Part shown: positions 25,786 to 34,602 of the stretch, one piece after another
Layout: every line of letters begins with the position of its first letter
How positions within the stretch are numbered: the stretch's first letter is position 1
NCBI RefSeq assembly: GCF_900607225.1
Contig: NZ_LR027842.1
Span: forward strand, 28,438 to 92,437
Length of the DNA: 64,000 bases
Direction of reading: 5' to 3'
Origin: [Pseudopropionibacterium] massiliense
Lineage (GTDB): Bacteria > Actinomycetota > Actinomycetes > Propionibacteriales > Propionibacteriaceae
Notes under the pieces: model-generated
Seen by the model: only the letters and a program-made list of their open reading frames with translations
Databases searched by the model: none
Told to the model about the DNA's origin: nothing
Made by a program: the position numbers and the translations under genes

Positions 25786-26238
25786 GTGAATCCGCTGAGT
25801 GCCGAAGACTTCGTCACATGGGCCGATCAGCTCGCGAAGCTGCCCTGGCCGTTGACCCTCGACGCCTTCCACACGTCAGCCGTCGATTTCGGATGGTCGC
25901 CCACCGACAGACCTTGGGAGTTCGTCGTGGACTTCTCGAACGGATCGAGGCGGATGGTGCTGTTTGGGGGCAGATCGGGGGGAATTCACAACATGTCCTT
26001 CCCCCTGGCTGATCCCGAGGGCGAATCCGCGGAAGGAGCCGCGAGGTTGAACGAGCTGTTCCTCTCCTACGAGACCACCGGGACGCAGGCGTGGGGAAGG
26101 CCGTTCTACACCGATCCCTGCGAGGATCCCACCGTCGCTTGGCGGTTGCCCAACCACACCGTCGCCGAGATCGTCGGCGGTTCCGACCTGATCCTCTCGA
26201 CCTTCTTCACACCCCAGGGATCGTTCATCTACGGATGA
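25786..26238 (+). CDS. Small protein of unknown function, immunity-like
   Basis: A 150-residue soluble protein with no signal or membrane segment, starting at the GTG behind AGGAGG. The sequence (FVTWADQLAKLPWPL, SPTDRPWEFVVDFSNGSRRMVLFGG, ending TFFTPQGSFIYG) resembles small actinobacterial proteins filed as DUF6301, often found near polymorphic-toxin genes; I am not certain of that match. No toxin gene lies beside it, so an orphan immunity role is only a guess. It has its own TAGGCT -10 box (25735-25740) and ends at a family A repeat. Confidence 0.5.
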   Translation: MNPLSAEDFVTWADQLAKLPWPLTLDAFHTSAVDFGWSPTDRPWEFVVDFSNGSRRMVLFGGRSGGIHNMSFPLADPEGESAEGAARLNELFLSYETTGTQAWGRPFYTDPCEDPTVAWRLPNHTVAEIVGGSDLILSTFFTPQGSFIYG

Positions 26239-26258
26239 GCCGAGCCCCGCGGGTCGTG

Positions 26259-26331
26259 TCTGCTTTTCGGGTGCGGGGTGGTTTCGACTCGGGCTGCTCC
26301 TTCGTCGCGGCCCGGCTCAACCGGCTTCGGG
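26259..26331. repeat. Palindromic element, family A copy 5 (right half)
   Basis: GGTTTCGACTCGGGCTGCTCC followed by CCCGGCTCAACCGGCTTCGG. Only the right half is present, between two convergent genes. Confidence 0.6.
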
Positions 26332-26364
26332 TAATGCGTCGTGGCCCGGGGCGGGTGGTTTTGG

Positions 26365-27264
26365 TCAGCGCGCCACCAGGGTCAGGATCGTGACCTCCGG
26401 AGGGCAGGCGAAACGGTACGGGGCGAACGGGGAGGTACCGACACCGGCGGAGACGTGCAACCAGGCGTGATGCCCCTCGACCCGGTGCTCCGACAGGCCC
26501 TTGGCGCGGTCCGTCGGGAGGTCACAGTTGGTGATCAACGCCCCGTGGCCGGGAACGCACACCTGACCGCCGTGGGTGTGGCCCGCGAGGATCAGCTCCA
26601 CCCCGTCGGCGGTCATGGCGTCCAGGATGCGGCGGTACGGGGCGTGTGTGACACCCAGGCTGAGATCCACACCCTCACTGGGAGGGCCGACGACGGCAGG
26701 ATAGTGGTCCAGGTCGTGGTGGGCGTCGTCGGTGCCCCGCAGCTCGATGCGGTACCCACCCGCCTCGACGACGGCGCGGCGGTCGTTCAGGTCATGCCAG
26801 GCCCCGCTGCGGGTCAGGACCGCCCGCAGCTGGTCGGTGGCCAGCCGCTCCGGCGCCTCCGAAACCTCGGAACGCCCCCGGGTGATGTAGCGCAGCGGGC
26901 TCTTGAACTCCGGTTTGTGGTAGTCGTTGGAGCCGAAGACGAACCCCCCCGGCACCTCCTGCAACCGACCCAGCGCCGACACCAACGGCCGCGTCGCGGC
27001 GTCGCTGGCGATGTTGTCGCCCGTGTTGATCACCAGGTCGGGTTCCAGGTCCGCCAACGACCGCAGGAAGTTCAGTTTCAGCTGCTGTCCCGGCAGCAGG
27101 TGGATGTCGCTGACATGCAGTATCCGCAGCTCGGACCCACCCGCGGGCAGCACCGGAACCGTCACGTGCCGCACCCGGAACCGGGTGGCCTCCACCATCC
27201 CCCAGGCGAAGCAGCCCGCCGCCGCCGCGGCGAGCCCCTTCGCCACCGTGAAGGCCTTGATCAC
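26365..27264 (-). CDS. Membrane-anchored metallophosphoesterase
   Basis: A 299-residue calcineurin-like phosphoesterase. One hydrophobic N-terminal segment (VAKGLAAAAAGCFAWGMV) probably anchors it outward. All di-metal motifs are present: HVSDIHL (about 49-55), NTGDN, GSNDYHK, THAPY and AGHTHGGQ. This YaeI/YkuE-like group cleaves phosphoesters at the cell surface, such as lipid-linked or UDP-sugar phosphates. The GTG start overlaps the PBP stop by 4 bp (GTGA), so the two are translated together and it may act in wall or lipid-carrier metabolism. Confidence 0.83.
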   Translation of the reverse strand: MIKAFTVAKGLAAAAAGCFAWGMVEATRFRVRHVTVPVLPAGGSELRILHVSDIHLLPGQQLKLNFLRSLADLEPDLVINTGDNIASDAATRPLVSALGRLQEVPGGFVFGSNDYHKPEFKSPLRYITRGRSEVSEAPERLATDQLRAVLTRSGAWHDLNDRRAVVEAGGYRIELRGTDDAHHDLDHYPAVVGPPSEGVDLSLGVTHAPYRRILDAMTADGVELILAGHTHGGQVCVPGHGALITNCDLPTDRAKGLSEHRVEGHHAWLHVSAGVGTSPFAPYRFACPPEVTILTLVAR

Positions 27265-29636
27265 CGTTCACCCTCCGGGGTGGCGGGAGCGCTGGGCTGT
27301 GCCTGCCCGGGAGCGACCGTCGGGTTGTTCGTCGGCATGGGTCCCTTGGAGTAGACCATCTGGATCGTGGAATACTTCGCCGCCCTGCTGTTGGGGGCCA
27401 CCTTGCCCAGGTAGGTCCCGGCCGGCTGGGGGCTGAACTGTTCCAGCCTGCCGACGCTGAAGCCCTCGGCCTCGAGTGCCTGCCGTGCCTGCTCCTCGGT
27501 CATGCCCGTGACGTTCGGCACCGGGACCTTCTCGCCCTCCAGAATCCGCCTGTCCGGTTCCTGGAAGTTGCTCGCGGGGACGTCCTTGAGGGCCGCGGAC
27601 ATCGCGGACTTCCAGATTCCGCCTGCATCTCGGCCGCCCGAACCCTCCAGGATCTTCCCCGTCGACATTCGCATCCTGTCGATCGATTTCACGTCCTTGC
27701 CCTTGAAACGAGAGCTGGTGACGTCTGCCGCGATGTAGGCCACGCCCGCCATGTCGGGGGTGTAGCCGGCGAACCACACGCTCTGGGCCTCGTTGGTGGT
27801 TCCGGTCTTGCCCGCCTGGGGTCTGCCGTCCGGCATGCGCGCCGGGGTGCCCGTGCCCGGGGGGTTCATGACCGTCGACAGCACGCTGTTGACGCCGTCG
27901 GCCACCTCCGGGCTGATCACCTGCTTGCAGTCGGCCGACGGGATCTCGACCTCGGTGCCGTCCTTGGTCTGCACGCTCTGCAGGATGATCGGGTTGCAGT
28001 GCACGCCCCGGGCCGCGAACGTGGCGTAGGCCTCCGCCATCGACAGGGGAGTCACCTCCGCGACACCGAGCACCCACGACGGGTAATCCGCCATGCTGCG
28101 CATGTCGGTGCCGTTGGCGAGTTTCACGCCGAGCTTCTGCGCCGTGTCGATGGAGGCGCAGATGCCGACCTTGGCCTCCAGCTGGACGAAATAGGTGTTC
28201 ACGGACTTCTGGGTGGCCTCCAGCATGTTGATGTTGCCGTGGTCACCGTCGTAGTTCTTCGGGTCGTAGTATCCCGTGTACGTGAACGGTCCCTCGCAGT
28301 TCTTGAACTTCATCCCGTGGAACTGAATATTCGACTTGGACTCGAAGGAGGTGCTGGTCGGGACGCCCTGTTCCAGGGCGGTGGCGATCACGAAGGGCTT
28401 GAACGTCGAGCCTGCCTGGAAACCTCCGACGCCGCCAAAGGCGTCGGGGGCATTGCTGTTCAGCCAGGTCTGGCCCTCGCCGTCGCCCAGTTTCGTGCGG
28501 CTCTGGGCCATGGCGGTGATCAGGCCGGTGCCGGGCTGGATCAGCACCGATCCCCCCCAGACCGGGTCGGTGGCGCCGACCGTGCTGGCGACGGCCTCCT
28601 CGGCGGCCTGCTGGGCCTTCGGGTCGATGAGGGTCTTGATGGTCAGGCCGCCGCGGTTGAGCCGGTCGTTCCTCTCCTCCGGGGTGGATCCCAGCGATGG
28701 CATCTGGTCGGAGATCAGGACGCGCCTCACGTACTCGCAGAGGATCTGGAACTGGGATGCGGTGCAGCCGTTCGGGGTGGTCTGCAGGTTGGAGGTGTCG
28801 AAACCCTCCTGCATGGCGGCGTCCGCCTCCTCCTGTGTGATGGCGCGCACCTCGTCGGAGGCCATCCGTTTCAGCACCTGGTTGCGGCGCTCGATGGCCT
28901 TCTCGGGGTTCTGGACGGGGTTGAAGGCGACGGGGTTCTGGACGATGCCGGCGAGCATCGCGGACTGGGCGAGGGTCAGGTCCTTGGCGGTGGTGTTCCA
29001 GTAGTGGTGGGCGGCCGCCTCGACCCCGTAGGCACCGTCGCCGTAGTAGGCGATGTTCAGGTAGCGTTCCAGGATCTCGTTCTTGCTGAGGCGCTCCTCG
29101 ACCGCCATGGCGTAGCGCATCTCCCGGATCTTGCGTTCGATGCTGACGGCCTGCGCGGCCGCGGCCGCCTCCTTGTCGCCGCGGGCAAGGGCCGTCTCGA
29201 TCTGCACCTGTTTCACGTACTGCTGGGTGAGGGTGGACGCGCCCTGGGTGGAGCCGCTGAGGGTCCGGATGATCGCACGTCCCAGCCCCTGGATGTCGAT
29301 GGCGCCGTGCTCGTAGAACCGATGATCCTCGATGGCGATCTGCGCCTTCTGCATCAGCGGGGAGATGTCGTCGAGGGCGACATAGGTGCGGTTCTCCGCG
29401 AAGAACGTGGCCAACTCCGAGTCGTCAGCCATCAGGATCCTGGACTTCTGCGACTGCGGCGGGGTCTCGAACTCCGCCGGCAGGTACTGCATGCTGTCGG
29501 ACGTGGCCTTGGCGAGGCCGCTCGCGAGGGCGACGAAAGGCACGGCCAGACCCGAGAGCAGGAGTCCGCACAGTACGCTGATGGCCAGGAACATGGCTAC
29601 GGATTTGCCCTTGCTTCTGGGCGCGCGCGTCTTCAT
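27261..29636 (-). CDS. Class A penicillin-binding protein with PASTA domain
   Basis: A 791-residue bifunctional peptidoglycan synthase. A transmembrane anchor lies at about 15-40. The GT51 glycosyltransferase domain has EDHRFYEHGAID and STLTQQYVKQ. The transpeptidase has SxxK in GSTFKPF, SVN, and KTGTT (QAGKTGTTNEA). A single PASTA domain (VPNVTGMTEEQARQALEAEG) and a Pro/Ala-rich tail follow. The ATG at 29636 was chosen because TACACT ends seven bases upstream; the upstream extension to 29762 is Gly/Pro-rich shadow. It is an actinobacterial PonA-like protein and heads an operon with the phosphoesterase. Confidence 0.9.
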   Translation of the reverse strand: MKTRAPRSKGKSVAMFLAISVLCGLLLSGLAVPFVALASGLAKATSDSMQYLPAEFETPPQSQKSRILMADDSELATFFAENRTYVALDDISPLMQKAQIAIEDHRFYEHGAIDIQGLGRAIIRTLSGSTQGASTLTQQYVKQVQIETALARGDKEAAAAAQAVSIERKIREMRYAMAVEERLSKNEILERYLNIAYYGDGAYGVEAAAHHYWNTTAKDLTLAQSAMLAGIVQNPVAFNPVQNPEKAIERRNQVLKRMASDEVRAITQEEADAAMQEGFDTSNLQTTPNGCTASQFQILCEYVRRVLISDQMPSLGSTPEERNDRLNRGGLTIKTLIDPKAQQAAEEAVASTVGATDPVWGGSVLIQPGTGLITAMAQSRTKLGDGEGQTWLNSNAPDAFGGVGGFQAGSTFKPFVIATALEQGVPTSTSFESKSNIQFHGMKFKNCEGPFTYTGYYDPKNYDGDHGNINMLEATQKSVNTYFVQLEAKVGICASIDTAQKLGVKLANGTDMRSMADYPSWVLGVAEVTPLSMAEAYATFAARGVHCNPIILQSVQTKDGTEVEIPSADCKQVISPEVADGVNSVLSTVMNPPGTGTPARMPDGRPQAGKTGTTNEAQSVWFAGYTPDMAGVAYIAADVTSSRFKGKDVKSIDRMRMSTGKILEGSGGRDAGGIWKSAMSAALKDVPASNFQEPDRRILEGEKVPVPNVTGMTEEQARQALEAEGFSVGRLEQFSPQPAGTYLGKVAPNSRAAKYSTIQMVYSKGPMPTNNPTVAPGQAQPSAPATPEGER

Positions 29637-29674
29637 GGCCCAAAGTGTACGTGAGGTTCGTGACAGGCCACCGG

Positions 29675-29809
29675 TCACACCTCCTGAGGGATCTCGTCGT
29701 CCAGGGCCGACAGGTCCGGGCGGCGGAACAGGTTGATGGCCGCCACCCCCAAGCCACCCCACAGGGTGAGGATGGCGATACCCATCATGATGACGGCTGA
29801 TGCGTTCAT
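29675..29809 (-). CDS. MetS-like small subunit of an NSS transporter
   Basis: A 44-residue single-helix membrane protein (MNASAVIMMGIAILTLWGGL, then charged LSALDDEIPQEV). This length, the helix and the position directly after a sodium-symporter gene match the MetS small subunit known from the Corynebacterium MetPS methionine/alanine importer. Start and transporter stop overlap (ATGA). It is too short for most gene callers. Confidence 0.8.
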   Translation of the reverse strand: MNASAVIMMGIAILTLWGGLGVAAINLFRRPDLSALDDEIPQEV

Positions 29810-31341
29810 TCGGAAACCTCGTGCTCGTTGTTCTGCTCGTCGAAATCGGTGCGGATGTTGCGACGCCACGGGAACAGTGTCAGGACCACCGCGATGATGA
29901 TCAGCGTCGCGGACATGCCCCAGCCGAAGATCACCAGCAGGTGCTGCGGATAGTTCTCGTAGGGTTCTCCGAGCTTGCCGATGAAGTCGTTGATCAGCAT
30001 GTAGCCGAGCACCAGGGGGGCGACCACGCCGACCAGCGCCATCCAGCCCCGGCCCACCTTGAAACTGGAGAACCGGTTGAGGTGGTCGCGCAGCACCGGG
30101 AGTTTGCGCACGAGCCACACCGTCGCGATGATGCACGCCAGGGCCCCGCCGAGGATGCCGTACTTGTTGACGAACTCGTCGGTGATGTCGAGGAAGTACA
30201 ACCCCGTGGTGGTCGACAGCAGAAGGACGGACAGGAGCATCATCGGGATGCCGATCACCAGGGTGGCCCACACCTTGGGGATGCCCAGCTTGTCACGCAC
30301 CGCGGAGACGACCACCTCGACGATGCTCAGCAGCGATGTCAGTCCCGCCACCGTCAGGGAGGCGAAGAACAGCACACCCATCAGCGAGCCGAAGGGGGCC
30401 TGGGAGATGATCGTCGGGAAGGCGACGAAGGCCAGGGTGATGCCTTGGCCGGCGACGTCGGAGACCCCCTGGCCCGTCTGCCCGGCCATGAAACCCAGCG
30501 CGGCGAAGACACCGATGCCGGCCAGCAGCTCGAAACCGGAGTTGGCGAAGCCGACGACCAGGCCGGAGCCGGTCAGGTCGGTGCGGCGCTTCAGGTAGGA
30601 GGAGTAGGTCAGCATGATGCCGAACCCGACCGACAGCGAGTAGAAGATCTGCCCGAAGGCCGCCGCCCACACCGCGGGATCGCCGAGCGCGCCCCACTCG
30701 GGGGTGAACAGGGCGTCCAGCCCCGTGGCCGCGCCGGGCAGGAACAGCGACTGCACCACCAGGATCAGGAACATCACCACCAGCAGCGGCATGAAGATCT
30801 TGTTCACCATCGCCAGGCCCTTGTTCACGCCCAGCGCGACGGTGATCAGCGTGACCGCCCACACCACCAGGATCGGGACGAGCAGCGACCACACGAAGTC
30901 GAACCCGACCCCCGGGGCCTCCGCGACGTGCAGGAAGTCCTGCATCAGGAAGGTCCTCGGGTCGGCCCCCCACGCCTGGTCGATGCTGAAAAGGGTGTAC
31001 ATCCCGGCCCAGCCGATGATGGCCGCGTAGTAGATCGCGATCATGAAGCAGACCATCACCTGCCACCAGCCGAGGCTCTCCGTCCAGCGCCCCATCCGCC
31101 GCAGCGCCAGCGGCGCCGAGCCGCGGTAGCGGTGCCCGAGGGCGTAGTCGAAGAACAGCAGGGGGATACCCACCGCCAGCAGCGCGATCAGGTAGGGAAG
31201 GATGAAGGCCCCGCCGCCGTTCTTGAACACGACGTACGGGAAGCGCCAGATGTTGCCCAGTCCGACGGCCGACCCGATGGCCGCCAGGATGAAGTAGCTG
31301 CGGGAGTTGAAGCTCTCCTGCTTGGGCGCACGCTTGTCCAT
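29806..31341 (-). CDS. Sodium-dependent amino acid transporter (NSS/SNF family, MetP-like)
   Basis: A 511-residue membrane protein with about 12 helices. GSAVGLGNIWRFPYVVFKNGGGAF (starting near residue 23) is the NSS helix-1 substrate and sodium site. It imports an amino acid with sodium; the partner MetS-like protein suggests methionine or alanine by analogy with MetPS. The start is the ATG at 31341 with GGAG upstream. The gap to the glycan locus (31342-31478) contains a possible TAGGTT -10 box on the minus strand but no gene. Confidence 0.87.
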   Translation of the reverse strand: MDKRAPKQESFNSRSYFILAAIGSAVGLGNIWRFPYVVFKNGGGAFILPYLIALLAVGIPLLFFDYALGHRYRGSAPLALRRMGRWTESLGWWQVMVCFMIAIYYAAIIGWAGMYTLFSIDQAWGADPRTFLMQDFLHVAEAPGVGFDFVWSLLVPILVVWAVTLITVALGVNKGLAMVNKIFMPLLVVMFLILVVQSLFLPGAATGLDALFTPEWGALGDPAVWAAAFGQIFYSLSVGFGIMLTYSSYLKRRTDLTGSGLVVGFANSGFELLAGIGVFAALGFMAGQTGQGVSDVAGQGITLAFVAFPTIISQAPFGSLMGVLFFASLTVAGLTSLLSIVEVVVSAVRDKLGIPKVWATLVIGIPMMLLSVLLLSTTTGLYFLDITDEFVNKYGILGGALACIIATVWLVRKLPVLRDHLNRFSSFKVGRGWMALVGVVAPLVLGYMLINDFIGKLGEPYENYPQHLLVIFGWGMSATLIIIAVVLTLFPWRRNIRTDFDEQNNEHEVSE

Positions 31342-31478
31342 TGAATTCAGCTCCGAGGGTTTTGCGAGGCTCCACGGCCGGGCGGTGCCCCCAGGGCAGC
31401 GGAACCTTCACGACGAACGCTTCAACCTAGTACGACCGGGGTGTGAAAGGGAAAAATGTCCACGAAATGGGCGATTCG

Positions 31479-32096
31479 TCAGACCTCCACGTCCGGGGCG
31501 CCCTCGAAGTCGGTCATGGCCACCTGTCCCTCCTCGGTGATGCCCTCGCGTGTGAGCACCACCTTGAAGGTGTCCAGGACGATGCGGCAGTCGAGGGCGA
31601 AGGAACGGGTGTCGACGTAGCGCACGTCCCAGGCCAGGCGTTCCGCCCACGGCATCGCGTTGCGGCCCTTGACCTGCGCCAGACCCGTCACCCCGGGGCG
31701 CACCTCGTGACGGCGGGCCTGGCGGGCCGTGTACAGCGGCAGGTACTCCGGCAGCAGGGGCCTGGGGCCCACGATCGACATGTCGCCCTTGAGGACGTTG
31801 AACAGCTCGGGGAGTTCGTCGAGGCTGGTGGAGCGCAGCCACGAACCGAACGGGGTGATGCGGTCCTCGTCGCTGACGAGATCCTCGGTGATGTCCCGCA
31901 TCGTGCGGAACTTGTACATCGTGAACATGCGACCGCTCCTGCCCGGCCTCTGCTGCGTGAACAGCACCGGGGATCCCAGGTTGATGCGCACCAGCAGGGC
32001 CACCACCAGCTGGATCGGGGAGGTCAGGATCAGCGCCAGGCCCGCCACCAGGATGTCGATGGCCCGTTTGGCGACGTCGTAGGGGCGGCGTCTCAT
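31479..32096 (-). CDS. Polyprenyl-phosphate sugar-phosphate transferase (PglC-like)
   Basis: A 205-residue monotopic phosphoglycosyl transferase that loads the first sugar phosphate onto undecaprenyl phosphate. The N-terminal re-entrant helix (RAIDILVAGLALILTSPIQL) is followed by LGSPVLFTQQRPGR, FTMYKFRTMR, STSLDELPELFNVLKGD and MSIVGPRPLL, all family signatures. The length equals the minimal PglC type rather than long WcaJ/WbaP. The ATG at 32096 overlaps the aminotransferase stop (ATGA), which ties it to an amino-sugar pathway. Confidence 0.88.
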   Translation of the reverse strand: MRRRPYDVAKRAIDILVAGLALILTSPIQLVVALLVRINLGSPVLFTQQRPGRSGRMFTMYKFRTMRDITEDLVSDEDRITPFGSWLRSTSLDELPELFNVLKGDMSIVGPRPLLPEYLPLYTARQARRHEVRPGVTGLAQVKGRNAMPWAERLAWDVRYVDTRSFALDCRIVLDTFKVVLTREGITEEGQVAMTDFEGAPDVEV

Positions 32097-33250
32097 CGGG
32101 ACCGTCCGATGACGGCGCGCAGCCGGTCGGCGACACGCTCCATCGCCGCGTTGCCGAGGGCCGATCCGCTCGGCAGGGAGACGCCGTTGGCGAACAGGTG
32201 CTCGGAGTTGCCGTTGACGTAGGCGTCGAGGTGCTGGAACACCGGCTGCAGGTGCATCGGTTTCCACAGCGGCCGCGACTCGATGTCGTCGTCGGCCAGG
32301 GCCTTGATCACGTCGTCGCGGGAGAAACCCGCGACCCGCGGGTCGATGACGACCGAGGTCAGCCAGAAGTTGTCGTGGTCGCCCTGACCGATCGGGTGCT
32401 CGGAACCGTCGGGCTGCCCGAAGAACCTGACGCCCGGGACCCCGTCGAACAGGGCGCGGTAGAACAGGCGGTGCTGGCGGCGGCGCTCCAGCATCCCCGG
32501 CAGCCGTTCCAGCTGGGAACGGCCCAGCGCCGCCAGCAGGTTCGACATGCGGTAGTTGTAGCCGATGTCCTTGTGCTCGTAGTGCAGCACCGGTTGACGG
32601 GCCTGGGTGGCGAGGTAACGGATGTGGGCGGCGTGCTCCGGGTCGTCGGTGAGCACCGCGCCACCGCCCGAGGTGGTCATCACCTTGTTGCCGTTGAAGG
32701 ACACGGCCGCCAGGTCCCCGTAGGCCGCGGCGGGCCGCCCCCTGTGAACCGCGCCCAGCGATTCGGCGGCGTCGCTGAGGACACGCAGCCCGAACTCGTC
32801 GGCCACCGACCTGAGACCCTCCTGGTCGACGACGTGCCCCAGCAGGTCGACGGGAACGATCGCGACGACGTTGCGTCCCCTGTCCCGCTGCTCGGCGACG
32901 GCCCTGCGGGTCAGTTCCACGTCGATGTCGCCCTCGGGGGTGGAGTCCACCAGCACCGGGGTGGCGCCCGTGTAGAGGATCGCGTTGGTGGTGGCGGCGA
33001 ACGTCATCGATGCGGTGATCACCACGTCCCCCGGTTTGAAGCCCAGGGTGAGGCCCGCCAGGTGCAGGGCCGCGGTGCCGGAGGACAGGACGACGGCGTG
33101 CTCGCGGTCGCAGTAGGCGGCCAGTTCCGTCTCGAACGCGTCCACCTCCGGGCCCAGCGGCGCGATCCAGCCCCCCGCGAAGGCGCGGGACAGCGCCTCC
33201 TGTTCCAGGGAGGTCATGTCGGGTGGGGAGAGGAAGATGCGTTCGGTCAC
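32093..33250 (-). CDS. DegT/DnrJ/EryC1 sugar aminotransferase (PglE-like)
   Basis: A 385-residue PLP-dependent aminotransferase acting on a nucleotide keto-sugar. LSSGTAALHLAG, DAAESLGAVHRG and the lysine in SFNGNKVMTTSGGG are visible; the FNGNK form rather than FHxxK is typical of PglE-type UDP-4-amino sugar enzymes. With the PglF-like dehydratase at 37153 and the PglC-like transferase next to it, the likely product is a UDP-4-amino-4,6-dideoxy-hexose. TATCCT (33262-33257) lies six bases before the GTG, so the mRNA is probably leaderless. Confidence 0.87.
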   Translation of the reverse strand: MTERIFLSPPDMTSLEQEALSRAFAGGWIAPLGPEVDAFETELAAYCDREHAVVLSSGTAALHLAGLTLGFKPGDVVITASMTFAATTNAILYTGATPVLVDSTPEGDIDVELTRRAVAEQRDRGRNVVAIVPVDLLGHVVDQEGLRSVADEFGLRVLSDAAESLGAVHRGRPAAAYGDLAAVSFNGNKVMTTSGGGAVLTDDPEHAAHIRYLATQARQPVLHYEHKDIGYNYRMSNLLAALGRSQLERLPGMLERRRQHRLFYRALFDGVPGVRFFGQPDGSEHPIGQGDHDNFWLTSVVIDPRVAGFSRDDVIKALADDDIESRPLWKPMHLQPVFQHLDAYVNGNSEHLFANGVSLPSGSALGNAAMERVADRLRAVIGRSR

Positions 33251-33302
33251 GGGCCGAGGATACCTTTCCCCGGCCCCCGGCGGCATCCGTGCGCGGAACC
33301 TC

Positions 33303-34556
33303 TCAGCGGGTCACCGAGTCGAGCCCCTCGGCGAGCAGGCCCGCGAGGATCCGCGGGGTGTAGTGCTCCTGCAGGTGGCGGTACCCGTTCCTCGCCCACG
33401 TCCTGCGCCGCTCGATCGGGGCGGAGGCCATCTCCACCATCGCCGCGGCCAGGGCCTGGCGGTCGTCGCCCGCCACGACGATCCCGGAATCCGCCTCGCG
33501 CACCGGATTGTTCGGGGCACTGGTGGCGAACACCACCGGACGGAAGGCGTACATGTAGCTGAACATCTTGTTCAGGCTGATCCCGTAGCGGTAGAGGGGG
33601 CTGTCGAGGAGGCTGCCCGTCAGGCAGTCCGCCTCCCGGGAACGCTCCAGCACCTTCGTCGGGGCGATCCAGTCGTCGAAGACGATGTTCGCGGCCGACG
33701 GGAGGGCCGCGGCCTGTTTCTGCAACTCCGGTTTGAGGGTGCCGTCGCCGACGAGCCGCAGCCTCAGAGCCAGGTCGGGGCGGGCGGCGCTGGCCTTGTC
33801 GAAGGCCTCGATCACGCCGTCGAGAACGTCGCCGGTGCTGTGGTTGCCGAGGTACATGAAGGTGAAGGTGTCGCGTTCGGGCAGGGTCGGTTCGGGATCC
33901 TCCGGGGCGCCGTCGAAACCGTTGGAAACCCACAGGAAGGGGGTGTCGGCCATGCCGTTCTCCCGCAGGTACTCGTCGACGTGGGGCAGCGGGGAGAGCA
34001 CCAGCGAGGCCCTGCGGCACAGCTTCAGCGACAACCGCGACATGACCTTCGCCAGCGGACTGTTCGCCGAGAGCTTGCCGAGATGGATCAGGGTCTCGGG
34101 CCAGACGTCGCGGATCTCGTAGATGAACGGCACCCGGTACCTGCGGGCCAGCCGCATGCCCGCCCAGGCCGCGAACGGGTGCACGGTGCTGCCGATCACC
34201 ACGTCGGGGCGACGTAACCCGCGGGTCATGCCGGGCATCAGGGTCATGAGGGCGAAGATCACCATCCCGACGAAACGCAGGGCCGTCGAGGTGCCGTAGG
34301 CCATGGTGCGGACCCACAGCACCGGTACGCCGAGTTCCTCGGTGATCTTCCTGAGGCGGAACCCCTTCATCGCCTGCTTCCCCTGCGGATAGGTGGTGCT
34401 GGCGACGATCAGGGAGGCCGACCAGCCGTGTTCCGGCAGGTAGCGGGCCAGGTCCAGGTGCCGCGCGGATCCGCCGTCCTTGGAGGGAATGTCGGCGTAA
34501 TGATTGACGATCCAGACGTGACGGTGCGAGTCCCGGGGGTTCGGTGCTGCGCTCAT
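33303..34556 (-). CDS. Glycosyltransferase family 4
   Basis: A 417-residue GT-B glycosyltransferase of the WbuB-like GT4 group. The N-terminal domain opens with HVWIVNHYADIPSKDGGSARH and contains PFIYEIRDVWPETL, typical of GT4 enzymes in capsule loci. The C-terminal donor domain has FMYLGNHSTGDVLDG and ends with a helical tail. It adds a sugar to the lipid-linked glycan. AAGGA precedes the ATG. The acceptor and donor cannot be read from the sequence. Confidence 0.85.
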   Translation of the reverse strand: MSAAPNPRDSHRHVWIVNHYADIPSKDGGSARHLDLARYLPEHGWSASLIVASTTYPQGKQAMKGFRLRKITEELGVPVLWVRTMAYGTSTALRFVGMVIFALMTLMPGMTRGLRRPDVVIGSTVHPFAAWAGMRLARRYRVPFIYEIRDVWPETLIHLGKLSANSPLAKVMSRLSLKLCRRASLVLSPLPHVDEYLRENGMADTPFLWVSNGFDGAPEDPEPTLPERDTFTFMYLGNHSTGDVLDGVIEAFDKASAARPDLALRLRLVGDGTLKPELQKQAAALPSAANIVFDDWIAPTKVLERSREADCLTGSLLDSPLYRYGISLNKMFSYMYAFRPVVFATSAPNNPVREADSGIVVAGDDRQALAAAMVEMASAPIERRRTWARNGYRHLQEHYTPRILAGLLAEGLDSVTR

Positions 34557-34602
34557 GGGGGTCCTTCCTGTGGTGGCCGACGATGCTACCCCGTCGCGCC
34601 TC

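Noticed and set aside
31342..31478. Riboswitch before the NSS transporter
   Set aside because: No conserved SAM or amino-acid riboswitch core could be seen in this short leader.
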